Source: Parcubacteria group bacterium GW2011_GWA2_47_7
GTDB lineage: Bacteria > Patescibacteriota > Minisyncoccia > Phycocordibacterales > UBA6899
Reading direction: 5' to 3'
Length of the DNA: 14,161 nt
NCBI GenBank assembly: GCA_000999395.1
Contig: LCOM01000058.1
Location: forward strand, 1-14,161
This document shows, piece by piece, positions 1 through 7,098 of the stretch (within the stretch, counting starts at the first letter, position 1; each line of letters opens with the position of its first letter). The translations under genes and the position numbers were made by a program. The notes beneath the pieces were generated by a model that had not been told where the DNA came from, did not search any database, and worked only from the letters and a program-made list of their open reading frames with translations.

Positions 1-871
1 TAAAACCATCAGCGGAGAGTGGCTGTAGATATGTCGCCGTGAATGCTTCAGTATCTCCCTCTTCGGTGACCACAAGTGTAGAGGTACCATTCATGGTCAT
101 CGTGATCGCCGCAAGCACGATAGCAGTCGCCTGTGAATGGCCAAATGTCGTACGCATGAATCCCGAGCGATAAAACCTCGTCTCACTTTCCGGCGTAAAG
201 ATCATTCCCGAGGTATTGTGATATTCATTTGCAACATCTGATGTCGCCTGATCCGCACTCGCAAGGAAAGCGGTAGATTTTGTTTGCGGACCCGCCTTAC
301 TGCCATCCCAAATAAAGGTGACCGCAAGCTCAACACCGACCGATGCCGCCCCTGTCGCGCTCGACCACTGTATCGCACCTGCGACGGTCGTTGTTGCGTC
401 AGCAAAAGCAGACCGATTATCCGACATGTCGTAAATTGCAACCGTCTCTCCGGAGCGAGCCCCTGTACCGGAGAGCGCATAGCCATTTGATGCTTCTACT
501 CCCGCACCGACGGTCCCAAAAATATTCAACGTGAGCGCCGCATAGTGTGGCGTGCGTACCTTATACCAAAGATTCCGTACATCGCGCGCGCCATTCGCAA
601 TAGAGACCGACTGTGAAAATGTCGTTTTTGTGACACCCGAACTGAGCGGCTGCTGAAGCATGTAATAGTACACCGTTTCCGTTTGACGTGGCGCATCAGT
701 CGAATATTTATAGGTTATGACCAGTTCGCCCCCCATGGTGTTCTGCGCCACCGCACCATTGACCACATTGAGTGTTCCTGTCGCATTGGCCACAAAGTCC
801 GGCGCTCCGATAAGTGGGACAAAAAATACTTGAAAATCGTTGACACCGGCGACGAATTCACACTCGCGAGA
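1..871 (-). CDS. Repeat surface protein, third segment (frame 3, runs off left edge)
   Basis: Reading minus from just below the in-frame TGA at 874-872, this frame stays open to the window edge. It encodes the rest of module 2: AGVNDFQVFFVPLIGAPDFV, then ANATGTLNVVNGAVAQN, ELVITYKYSTDA, TETVYYMLQQ, ARDVRNLWYKV and NGTSTLVVTEEGDTEAF. Each matches the module 1 counterpart closely (for example ANATSTLNFVNGAVAQN, ARDVRNLWYKV-like GRDVRNLWYKV, NGTSTLVVTEQGDTEAF). No ATG, GTG or TTG start lies at the head of the frame, so it must be reached from the middle segment by a -1 (or +2) shift, or be dead or an assembly artefact. The protein continues beyond base 1, so the total number of modules is unknown. 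Confidence 0.7.
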
Positions 872-2559
872 TCAGGAAGTTCGGCACGATAATCAAATGC
901 GCATGTTGCCGCCGCGGCACACGTCGCTTGGCGCGAACCTGTATCACCAATTTCCGTTGAATCGAGCGGAAATCGAACAGTCTTCACTTCATCATGCCCC
1001 ACGAGACTCACGTCTTCTTCGTACGTAATAACGAGCTTCATTCCCGCAAGTGACCACGACGGTCCCGTCGCCGAAAGTCCCGCAAGGACCCCGATTCCGG
1101 CATTCCACTCCACACTCGTGATCCGATTCAATATTCCCGAAACATCAGAAACGACAGAGAATGTCTGCACCGCACCGGAGGTTTGAATCAAATTTCCTCC
1201 GCCCTGTAACGGACGACCTACGCGCACATCAACACCGGGGGCATCTCCAGCGCTTGCCGAAAATGTCACATCAACATCTCTAAGAATAATTGCAGTCGAT
1301 ATTTGAAAATGTGTATCAAGATATGCACTGCGCACACGGATACCACTTCCCTGTATCACCACTGTTGATGTCCCGGCAGTGGTACGGTCGATATTCCAGG
1401 AATTCCCCGCATAGATAAATTGTGTGGTCGTACGCGCGGCCGCAGTCGCATCGGACCCACCACCCAACATGAACTCAACGGTCTTTAATTGCGTACTGGG
1501 AAGCGTTGGCGCATTCTCGGTAAAATTCACTTCATACGTGAGCACAAAGACGTTTGAGAAATAGCGCTCTTCAGCATTATTTATTGAACGGGTTAGATTA
1601 AGCGGTGTTATACGATTTTCAATATTGACCCCAGCCCCACCCGTGAAGCCATCTGGGATGATCGGTTGAAGATATGTCGTCGCAAACGCTTCCGTGTCCC
1701 CCTGTTCAGTAACAACAAGAGTTGAGGTACCGTTCACGCTCATGGTAATATTTGAAAGAATAATTGAGGTCGCATCGGAATGAGTAATGGTGGTACGCAC
1801 AAAACCAGACCGATAGAGTTTCGTTACCGTCTCAGGAGTAAATATCACACCAGAAGTATTGTGGTATTCATTAGCAACAATTGAAGTCCCCTGATCCGCA
1901 CCGGAAAAGTACATCGTCGTTTTCGTTTCTGCCCCACCCGCACTTCCACTCCAAGTAAACGTAACGGTAAGTTCAACACTTACCTCCGTTGCCCCCGTTG
2001 CACTTGACCACTGCACTGCCCCCGCTATCGTTGTGGTTGCGGAAGAAAACGCAGAGCGATCTGCGGACATATTATAGATGATAACAGACTCGCCCGCGCG
2101 CGCTCCGGCACCACTCACCGTATATGCGTTGGACTTCTCCGTAGCCGCTCCGACCTTACCAAAAATAGTGAGAGTGAGAGCGGCCGACTGAGGAGCACGC
2201 ACTTTATACCAGAGATTGCGAACATCTCGCCCACCCTGCGCGATGGAGATCGGCTGAGAAAATGCCGTCTTCGTCGTGCCGGAGTTCGTTGATTGTTGCA
2301 TCATAAAATAAGAAACAGTTTCAGTCTGCGTCGCTGCGCCGGTCGAATATTTGTACGTAATGACCAGTTCTCCTCCCACCACATTTTGAGCGACGGCACC
2401 ATTCACAAAATTCAACGTGGAGGTTGCATTCGCAACGAAGATTAGTCGCAGAATCATTCGTACCTCGGATATCAAACCACACACTATAGATATCACTCCC
2501 CGCTGCAAGATCAGGAAGCTCCGCGCGATACGTAAACGGACAGGTCGCTGCAGCAGCAC
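715..2559 (-). CDS. Repeat surface protein, middle segment (frame 2 of 3)
   Basis: This segment continues the same protein after a +1 frame change near 2440. Residues encoded upstream of FVANATSTLN are out-of-frame noise. It holds the end of domain 2 (ELVITYKYST), domain 3 of module 1 (opens at TETVSYFMMQQ, closes at FVLTYEVNF), then a whole domain 1 of module 2 (TQLKTVEFMLGG to LVITYEED) and the start of domain 2 (HDEVKTVRFPL). The two TQLKTVE codons lie 1648 bases apart; minus the extra base that is 549 codons. An in-frame ATG at 2457, preceded by GAGGT, could allow internal initiation, but that product would lack a signal peptide. After AELPDLA the frame loses homology (about residue 565) and ends in a basic, Trp/Arg-rich tail unlike the rest. 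Function unknown; adhesin or surface-layer role inferred. Confidence 0.75.
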   Translation of the reverse strand: MLLQRPVRLRIARSFLILQRGVISIVCGLISEVRMILRLIFVANATSTLNFVNGAVAQNVVGGELVITYKYSTGAATQTETVSYFMMQQSTNSGTTKTAFSQPISIAQGGRDVRNLWYKVRAPQSAALTLTIFGKVGAATEKSNAYTVSGAGARAGESVIIYNMSADRSAFSSATTTIAGAVQWSSATGATEVSVELTVTFTWSGSAGGAETKTTMYFSGADQGTSIVANEYHNTSGVIFTPETVTKLYRSGFVRTTITHSDATSIILSNITMSVNGTSTLVVTEQGDTEAFATTYLQPIIPDGFTGGAGVNIENRITPLNLTRSINNAEERYFSNVFVLTYEVNFTENAPTLPSTQLKTVEFMLGGGSDATAAARTTTQFIYAGNSWNIDRTTAGTSTVVIQGSGIRVRSAYLDTHFQISTAIILRDVDVTFSASAGDAPGVDVRVGRPLQGGGNLIQTSGAVQTFSVVSDVSGILNRITSVEWNAGIGVLAGLSATGPSWSLAGMKLVITYEEDVSLVGHDEVKTVRFPLDSTEIGDTGSRQATCAAAATCAFDYRAELPDLASVNSSPVSTIFKYFLSHLSERRTLWPMRQEHSMWSMVRWRRTPWGANWS

Positions 2560-3304
2560 ACACGGCGCGTTTCGAACCAGTATCCCCTGCCGTTGTGGAC
2601 GACAGAGGAAATCGCACGGTCTTTATTTCATCATGCGCAGAAGAGTTATAATCTTCCTCGTAGGTAACGACCAGACGAATGGACGCCATAGACCATGCAG
2701 GTCCGGTGACCGAGAGTCCTGCCACAACCCCCACACCCGCATTCCATTCCGTATTCGTTACGCGATTCAATATTCCCGTTACATCGGCACGCGTCGTAAA
2801 TGACGGAATTGTACCCGATGTGTCAATATAGTTTCCCACTGTTCCCAAACTCTGAATAGGGAGTCCGACGCGCACATCAACTCCGGGCGCATCACCGGCG
2901 GAGGCCGCGAAGGTCACGTCAACATCATCAAGGTCGATTGCGGTTGAAGACTGAAACCACACATCGAGATATGCACTACGTGCGCGAATACCGCTCCCCT
3001 TGATAATAACGGTTGAAGTTCCCGCTGTTGTGCGTACGGTATTCCACGACGTACCCGCATAGAGAAATGCTGCACTTGCGCGTGCGGCAGCCGGAGCATC
3101 AGATCCTCCACCCAAGACATACTCGACCGTCTTTAATTGAGTGCCAGTATATGCCGCTTTTGCTTCCCTCGGTGTGAACGGTGTTGTGAGTCCAAGATAG
3201 AGATCGAGTCCACCAAAACTATAAAACACCGTGAGCACCAAAAGTGCTGTAATGCTCATTTTCCTTCGCACACCCATCAAATGTCGTCGTATCAATTTCT
3301 TCAT
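2321..3304 (-). CDS. Repeat surface protein, N-terminal segment (frame 1 of 3)
   Basis: This is the first part of a large secreted repeat protein. Residues 1-51 look like a signal region: a basic start (MKKLIRRHLMGVRRK), a hydrophobic stretch (about 17-40) and a small-residue end (REAKAA). From residue 55 comes module 1: a domain of about 205 residues opening at TQLKTVEYVLGG and closing at LVVTYEED, then a second one opening at HDEIKTVRFPL. The start ATG overlaps the stop of the upstream propeller gene (ATGA), so translation is probably coupled. After ...GTNDSATN the frame stops making sense; about 40 junk residues follow to the stop. The homologous protein resumes one base further on as FVANATSTLN. 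All-beta, Thr/Ser/Gly-rich composition suggests a surface or S-layer-like protein; I recognise no named family. The signal and repeats are seen; the surface location is inferred. Confidence 0.8.
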   Translation of the reverse strand: MKKLIRRHLMGVRRKMSITALLVLTVFYSFGGLDLYLGLTTPFTPREAKAAYTGTQLKTVEYVLGGGSDAPAAARASAAFLYAGTSWNTVRTTAGTSTVIIKGSGIRARSAYLDVWFQSSTAIDLDDVDVTFAASAGDAPGVDVRVGLPIQSLGTVGNYIDTSGTIPSFTTRADVTGILNRVTNTEWNAGVGVVAGLSVTGPAWSMASIRLVVTYEEDYNSSAHDEIKTVRFPLSSTTAGDTGSKRAVCAAAATCPFTYRAELPDLAAGSDIYSVWFDIRGTNDSATNLRCECNLHVEFCEWCRRSKCGGRRTGHYVQIFDRRSDAD

Positions 3305-5163
3305 ACGCCGTTATCGGTCGATGTTGCAGTTGGTAATCCGTCATCACCAGAAGTGTCACCTTCGGGGAATTTCATCAAGGTACTCGTCCCAGTGGTGCTC
3401 GATGGTGCAGGGAGTGCGAGTGGTTCCTCTATCGGGAGCGACGCTGCAGGTACATAGGGCTTACTCGCATCACCGAGATTTCGTGCCGCCCGAGTCATGT
3501 CGACGGTGTCTCCCGTGGCAATGTCATACCCCACCATGCGCGAATCACCGTTCGCATCGCGCTCCTCCCACGTGACTGCAAAGCGTGGGTTTTCACTCTT
3601 GGTCCCCTCTCCGGAAAGCTTGGTCGTTGCACCAGTTTTTGTATGGTATGCATACACGCTCCATATACCGTCTTCGAATGATTGCCATGTGACCAAGTCA
3701 CCAGAAATCGCCGGAAACATATCGTGCACAGAATTTTCTGTGATGCGCACAACGTGCCACGTCCGATCGATTCCTAAAAGTGAATTCAGTCTGGGCATAT
3801 TTTGCTCATCATAGTAAGACGACTCGACAAGATGATCGGCAAGAAAAACTTCCCAGTTGCCGTCCATCCACCCCTGCCACACGACACTCTCACCATCAAC
3901 GCGCGGGTTGAAGTTGCTCTCTGTCCCGTGCGTCAACTGAATGATGTCGGGAGTTGAAGAAGAAAGATTAGCAAAAAATATTTGCCACCTGCCGTCTTCT
4001 TGCGTTTGCCAAACTGCATGCGTGCCTCCGATATCTTTTGTAGGAAAAGCATCTTCGACGTCATTGTCGGTAAGACGTATCGTTTCCCCTCCACGCTCCG
4101 CGACAATCTCCTTGTCTGCCCCTTCGGCAATGACCGCTGAGCGCAATGCGGAGAGAGGCACCTCTTGTGTGGTCTTTCCATTCATGCGCGTATCTTCTTT
4201 GAGACAATAATATCCGACCCCATCAAGAGTGATACACCCTTTCAAGAGTTCAGACTCCAAATCCTGCTTGAGTCGGCGCTCCATATCTCTCGTGCGACCT
4301 TCGACCGCTTGGCTAATAATCTCCTCGATATTCAGAGCCGGTATGACCTCTTGGATAACATCATCAGTCGTAGAGGCCTCTTCTTCCAGAAGCATTTCCT
4401 CTTCATCGAGAGCTTCATCTGTTGTCGTCGATGCTAAATCCTCGGTAATGGCCACATCTTCAGGAAGAACTTCCTCGGTAGAAGTCGCAATACTTTCCGT
4501 TGTAGTCGCGTATACCTCAGTGCCAGAAACATCAGCCGGAATATCAAGAATTTCATTGCTCGATGTTGCAGACGCGTCATTCTCGGCAGGGATGATGACG
4601 TCAGTAGTTGTCGCCTCAATCTCAACGACCGGTACGAGTTCGGGTGAAATTTCTTCAGCCAGCTCGGTCGGCATATCTCTATTCTCTGTCACATCCTCGA
4701 CGGGGGGCACCGTATCGGCAACAGTCTCTTCGGCGATACCCTCCTCGACTACCACATCTTCTGTCACGACGTTTTCAGTAATAATTTCTGATTGGGGAGC
4801 GACCTCTGCTGGGGTGACTACTTCCGCAGGTGCAGCCTCCTGGGTTGCGGGGGCGACGTTCTCATCAGCAGCGTACAACGGAACGAGCGGGCGAAAAACA
4901 AGGACGGGCACGATAAGCAGAACTGCAAATTTGCCGACCATTCCGGAAAATGAGGACGAGCGAAACGATATGAATTTGGGTTTTTTAAAATGAGGAGGTG
5001 TTGGTCCCACTGCGCGCCTCTCTGCACTGATGGCGACTCGTTCTGAGATGGATGACACCGCATGAATAGCTCTCGGGCGAATGATTACAGATGGTACTAT
5101 GGTTCGACCACCGTCACGATGCGATTCAAGGCGTACAACGTGATTTTGATAAGCGCCTTTCAT
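3301..5163 (-). CDS. Membrane-anchored protein with acidic linker and TolB/PD40-like beta-propeller repeats
   Basis: A 620-residue protein. Residues 1-74 are basic and presumably cytoplasmic; about 75-97 form a hydrophobic segment (VGKFAVLLIVPVLVF) that would anchor it. Residues about 100-275 are a low-complexity Glu/Thr/Val/Ala linker (EEVLPEDVAITEDLA), likely extended. Two cysteines (GCITLDGVGYYC) follow, then about 345-570 carry propeller-blade-like repeats: GGTHAVWQTQEDGRWQIFFA, GESVVWQGWMDGNWEVFLA, GDLVTWQSFEDGIWSVYAY, each preceded by a F/NPR/FPAISG-type strand. This pattern is that of TolB/PD40-type beta-propellers. Blade count is low (about four), so it may be a partial or packing propeller. 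It overlaps its neighbours on both sides by ATGA, so the three genes form one translationally coupled unit. The antisense frame at 4229-4993 is only the mirror of the linker. Role inferred: cell-surface partner or assembly factor for the downstream repeat protein. Confidence 0.8.
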   Translation of the reverse strand: MKGAYQNHVVRLESHRDGGRTIVPSVIIRPRAIHAVSSISERVAISAERRAVGPTPPHFKKPKFISFRSSSFSGMVGKFAVLLIVPVLVFRPLVPLYAADENVAPATQEAAPAEVVTPAEVAPQSEIITENVVTEDVVVEEGIAEETVADTVPPVEDVTENRDMPTELAEEISPELVPVVEIEATTTDVIIPAENDASATSSNEILDIPADVSGTEVYATTTESIATSTEEVLPEDVAITEDLASTTTDEALDEEEMLLEEEASTTDDVIQEVIPALNIEEIISQAVEGRTRDMERRLKQDLESELLKGCITLDGVGYYCLKEDTRMNGKTTQEVPLSALRSAVIAEGADKEIVAERGGETIRLTDNDVEDAFPTKDIGGTHAVWQTQEDGRWQIFFANLSSSTPDIIQLTHGTESNFNPRVDGESVVWQGWMDGNWEVFLADHLVESSYYDEQNMPRLNSLLGIDRTWHVVRITENSVHDMFPAISGDLVTWQSFEDGIWSVYAYHTKTGATTKLSGEGTKSENPRFAVTWEERDANGDSRMVGYDIATGDTVDMTRAARNLGDASKPYVPAASLPIEEPLALPAPSSTTGTSTLMKFPEGDTSGDDGLPTATSTDNGV

Positions 5164-5657
5164 ATCGTAAATGGCGCATAACCGAATAAACGCTCACTTG
5201 AGTTTAATGCGGAAGGAATAAGCGTGGTCTCTTGAATCGAATTCTGCAATGACACCTCTTCAAGTCTCGCCTTTGCGCGCTCTTCGAGACGATGATCATT
5301 TGCGATAGAAAGAAAATAAAATACCGTCAGAAACGTAACAACGAGGAGAGAAATAACAGCGTAGAGCATAATCGATACGATGCGACTTCCTGCACGATCG
5401 ATAAATAAAGTCTGCTCAACGCGCTCTCGTGTGAATTTTTGCTTATCCTTCTCAGATTTTCCAGTACGCTTCTCTTTGGACAGATATTCCTCGATGGCTT
5501 CGGGTGTGGTCATCCATGCAACATTGGCATACACCTGTTTTCCCTCAATCTTTCCTTTTCGAATAAGTTGACCGATATAGTCGGGAGCATACCCGAAACG
5601 CTCACTCGCCTCCTTGAGTGTGATAAAGCCTTCCTTTTTCTGTTCATCTTGAGTCAT
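5160..5657 (-). CDS. Membrane-anchored helix-turn-helix protein
   Basis: With the ATG at 5657 the protein is 165 residues. Its N-terminal half carries an excisionase/MerR-like winged-helix signature: ITLKEASERFGYAPDYIGQL, IRKGKIEGKQVYANVAWMTT, PEAIEEYL. This is followed by a basic linker (SKEKRTGKSEKDKQKF), one transmembrane segment (IVSIMLYAVISLLVVTFLTV) and about 50 outer residues. Topology inferred: DNA-binding domain inside, short tail outside. A TTG start at 5687 would add ten residues (MAISRPSCSK), but it abuts a 17-bp palindrome, and the ATG leaves a normal leader, so I prefer 5657. No Shine-Dalgarno is visible for either. The stop overlaps the next start (ATGA). First gene of the surface operon; it may regulate that operon or serve only as a structural anchor. 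Confidence 0.8.
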   Translation of the reverse strand: MTQDEQKKEGFITLKEASERFGYAPDYIGQLIRKGKIEGKQVYANVAWMTTPEAIEEYLSKEKRTGKSEKDKQKFTRERVEQTLFIDRAGSRIVSIMLYAVISLLVVTFLTVFYFLSIANDHRLEERAKARLEEVSLQNSIQETTLIPSALNSSERLFGYAPFTI

Positions 5658-5687
5658 TTTGGAGCACGAGGGTCGAGATATTGCCAA

Positions 5688-5704
5688 ATATCGACGGTCG
5701 ATAT
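5688..5704. promoter_or_regulatory. 17-bp palindrome (candidate operator) before the HTH gene
   Basis: ATATCGAC-G-GTCGATAT is a perfect inverted repeat with 8-bp arms and a 1-bp centre. A related half-site, GGTCGAGATAT, lies at 5671-5681 in direct orientation. A weak -10 candidate (TAGTAT on the minus strand, 5708-5703) would place the transcription start inside the palindrome. Position and symmetry suit an operator bound by a dimer, perhaps the product of the adjacent gene; that link is inferred. Confidence 0.5.
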
Positions 5705-5887
5705 ACTAATTCTACATTGAAAAATATAAGAATCTGAAAGTTATCCCCATCACAACCAGATATTGGACGTGTCAAATACTTCTCATTAGAATCTTCGCGA
5801 AACAGAAAAAGAAGTAAGTAAAAATATCCATATTTCTACGTATGGCACGTTAGAAACATTAGAGTAGCAATATTTATTTACCATCGC

Positions 5888-5923
5888 TTGCTTATGCTTG
5901 GGAATTGTGTTATACTATTTTTA
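5888..5923 (+). promoter_or_regulatory. Sigma70-type promoter with extended -10
   Basis: TTGCTT (5888-5893), a 17-bp spacer and TATACT (5911-5916) with the TGn extension (TGT just before the -10). The expected start of transcription is at or near 5923, which is itself the A of an ATG. Confidence 0.65.
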
Positions 5924-6404
5924 TGGTACACTCCCCCGCCCTGCCAATATCGGAAACGAACTCGGAGCCGTTGCAAGTGTGACATCTGGAGAAACGGCGC
6001 ATGCGATCGCTGGAGAGGTGCTCGGCGCGGAAAATAGACTGCTGACCGAAGACGGAACACTGACCGACGTAGAAATCCTTGCGCCAACGATTATTGAGGT
6101 CCCTCAAATTGTAACGCCGACAGTGGCAGAGCAGAGTACGACCTTGAGCGCATCTATCGACGAAAAAACACTTGCCGTCGACCGACTTGCGCTCGAAATG
6201 GAACGAATCAAAAATGAATCTGTCGAACTCGTTTCCGGCTTCAAGCAGAATTGTGGTGACAACTGGAAAGACGAGTGCGCAATTCCATACAAAGAAGCGC
6301 TCGATAAAAATAATACCACCTACGAACGCCTCGTACAGGCGCATGCAGCATTCAATCTGGAGATTAGTAATGCGCAATCAGCGCTCGCTGAGTTGGTGCA
6401 GTAA
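5898..6404 (+). CDS. Small coiled-coil protein of unknown function, start uncertain
   Basis: I do not recognise the family. The frame encodes a hydrophilic domain with an acidic middle (LTEDGTLTDVEILAPTIIEV) and a helical, likely coiled-coil C-terminal half (SIDEKTLAVDRLALEMERIK, NTTYERLVQAHAAFNLEISN). Two cysteines lie in NCGDNWKDEC. The start is a puzzle. TTG at 5898 lies inside the promoter and cuts through a hydrophobic stretch (YLFTIACLCLGIVLYYFYG) that stays open in frame back to a TAG at 5865, as if an N-terminal membrane segment had lost its start. Alternatively GTG at 5979 starts a 141-residue protein coupled to the mini-ORF at 5923-5982. If the hydrophobic segment is real, this is an anchored extracytoplasmic protein. 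It is divergent from the surface operon and ends before a hairpin terminator. Confidence 0.6.
   Translation: MGIVLYYFYGTLPRPANIGNELGAVASVTSGETAHAIAGEVLGAENRLLTEDGTLTDVEILAPTIIEVPQIVTPTVAEQSTTLSASIDEKTLAVDRLALEMERIKNESVELVSGFKQNCGDNWKDECAIPYKEALDKNNTTYERLVQAHAAFNLEISNAQSALAELVQ
5923..5982 (+). CDS. Possible leaderless 19-codon mini-ORF
   Basis: The ATG lies exactly six bases after the TATACT -10 box, so the transcript would begin on or next to it. It encodes MVHSPALPISETNSEPLQV and stops at TGA 5980-5982. That stop overlaps GTG 5979-5981 in the frame of the larger gene (GTGA). It may be a coupling leader peptide, or the ATG may be the original start of the larger gene with a frame change after it. 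Chance is possible. Confidence 0.3.
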   Translation: MVHSPALPISETNSEPLQV

Positions 6405-6430
6405 AAAAATACCACGACTGTGGCACGGCT

Positions 6431-6465
6431 GTACCCCAAGAACCAACAGGGGCACTTTGTTTTTT
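6431..6465 (+). terminator. Rho-independent terminator candidate after the coiled-coil gene
   Basis: GTACCCC and GGGGCAC (6431-6437 and 6449-6455) pair with one A/C mismatch around an 11-base loop, followed by TTTGTTTTTT. It lies 27 bases after the stop at 6404. Confidence 0.5.
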
Positions 6466-6528
6466 GCATGCTGAAATTCACCCAATATCAATTTGAGAAG
6501 AATAATAACCTAGATAAAATAGAAATAA

Positions 6529-6555
6529 CAAAACCGGCACAATGTGCCGGTTTTG
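6529..6555. terminator. Strong bidirectional terminator
   Basis: CAAAACCGGCACA and TGTGCCGGTTTTG form a perfect 13-bp inverted repeat with a GC core and A/T flanks, which serve as U-tract on either strand. It sits between the convergent coiled-coil gene and RRM gene, 24 bases after the RRM stop. Confidence 0.85.
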
Positions 6556-6578
6556 TTTTGAGATGCCGGGTCGCAATA

Positions 6579-6893
6579 TTAATTGCGCTCGCGCCACTCG
6601 CGGCGCTCCCCACCATGTCCACCGCCAGCACTTTGCGGGCGATCTTCCTTGGGGCGGGCAATGTTCACTGTGAGCGTACGCCCACCGAACTCTTTGCCGT
6701 GCCACATATCAATAGCGGCATTTGCCTCAGCCTCAGATGCCATCTCTACGAAGCCGAATCCGCGTGAGCGGCCGGTCATTCGATCGGTGACGATCGACGA
6801 CGAAGTCACTGTGCCTGCTGATGCGAAAGCATCTCCAAGCTCCTGATCCGTCGTTGAGTAAGGCAACCCGCCTATGTATAGCTTTTGAGCCAT
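6579..6893 (-). CDS. RRM-domain RNA-binding protein
   Basis: A 104-residue single-RRM protein. RNP2 is KLYIGGLPYS (residues 4-13) and RNP1 is RGFGFVEM (about 44-51), both with the aromatic residues that stack on RNA bases. The second half of the fold (ANAAIDMWHGKEFGGRTLTV) is complete, followed by a Gly/Arg/Glu tail (GGGHGGERREWRERN). Size and layout match the small RRM proteins of cyanobacteria and many CPR bacteria, where cyanobacterial members are linked to cold response and RNA chaperoning. The start at MAQKLYIGG (6893) is chosen because the frame upstream (to 6998) has no RRM-like sequence and crosses the predicted transcription start. No clear Shine-Dalgarno. Single-gene unit with promoter near 6988-7015 and a strong terminator; the leader is about 88 bases. 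Confidence 0.92.
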   Translation of the reverse strand: MAQKLYIGGLPYSTTDQELGDAFASAGTVTSSSIVTDRMTGRSRGFGFVEMASEAEANAAIDMWHGKEFGGRTLTVNIARPKEDRPQSAGGGHGGERREWRERN

Positions 6894-6987
6894 TGTGTCA
6901 GAACTAGTTGCATAAAACTTCGCGTACGACCTTCTCGACTCGCACGCATGAAATGCAGCAGCTTCCGAGAAACACACGAATATGAAT

Positions 6988-7015
6988 ATTGTACACATAA
7001 TTCATGAAATAGCAA
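6988..7015 (-). promoter_or_regulatory. Promoter of the RRM gene
   Basis: On the minus strand TTGCTA (7015-7010), a 16-bp spacer and TACAAT (6993-6988). The expected start of transcription is near 6981, giving a leader of about 88 bases to the ATG at 6893. Confidence 0.55.
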
Positions 7016-7029
7016 GCTCACTTCATGAA
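7001..7029. repeat. Two TTCATGAA palindromes 21 bp apart
   Basis: TTCATGAA occurs at 7001-7008, inside the spacer of the RRM promoter, and at 7022-7029 (as CTTCATGAAG), just upstream of its -35 box. The 21-bp spacing is two helical turns, so both lie on the same DNA face: a plausible operator pair. A related CTTCATGAGG lies in the permease leader near 9300. Confidence 0.4.
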
Positions 7030-7098
7030 GATATGATTATACAAAAAAAACGTTGGAAATGCTTACTTTCTGAAACCAAAATCTAAATTGATTTAGGG

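Larger units (their letters stand above)
1..3142 (-). repeat. Tandem 549-residue protein module (two copies, second partial)
   Basis: Module 1 begins at the TQLKTVE codon at 3142 and module 2 at 1494; the second runs off the left edge. Within a module three domains share boundary sequences: each opens with a polar residue run then KTVEY, KTVRF or ETVSY, and each closes with LV(V/I)TYE, LVITYK or FVLTYE. Modules are clearly homologous along their length, but the DNA has diverged, so the duplication is not recent. Confidence 0.75.

Noticed and set aside
2417..2803. Plus-strand open frame of 128 codons inside the repeat gene
   Set aside because: Arg/Cys-rich product without any domain, antisense to well-supported repeat domains.
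4229..4993. Plus-strand open frame of 254 codons, Ser/Thr/Val-rich
   Set aside because: It is the antisense of the Glu/Thr/Val-rich linker of the propeller protein; biased codons keep the opposite strand open. No start signal or domain.
5910..6377. Minus-strand frame of 155 codons opposite the coiled-coil gene
   Set aside because: Cys/Phe/Arg-rich and without recognisable structure; the plus strand has a promoter, a terminator and coiled-coil-like sequence.
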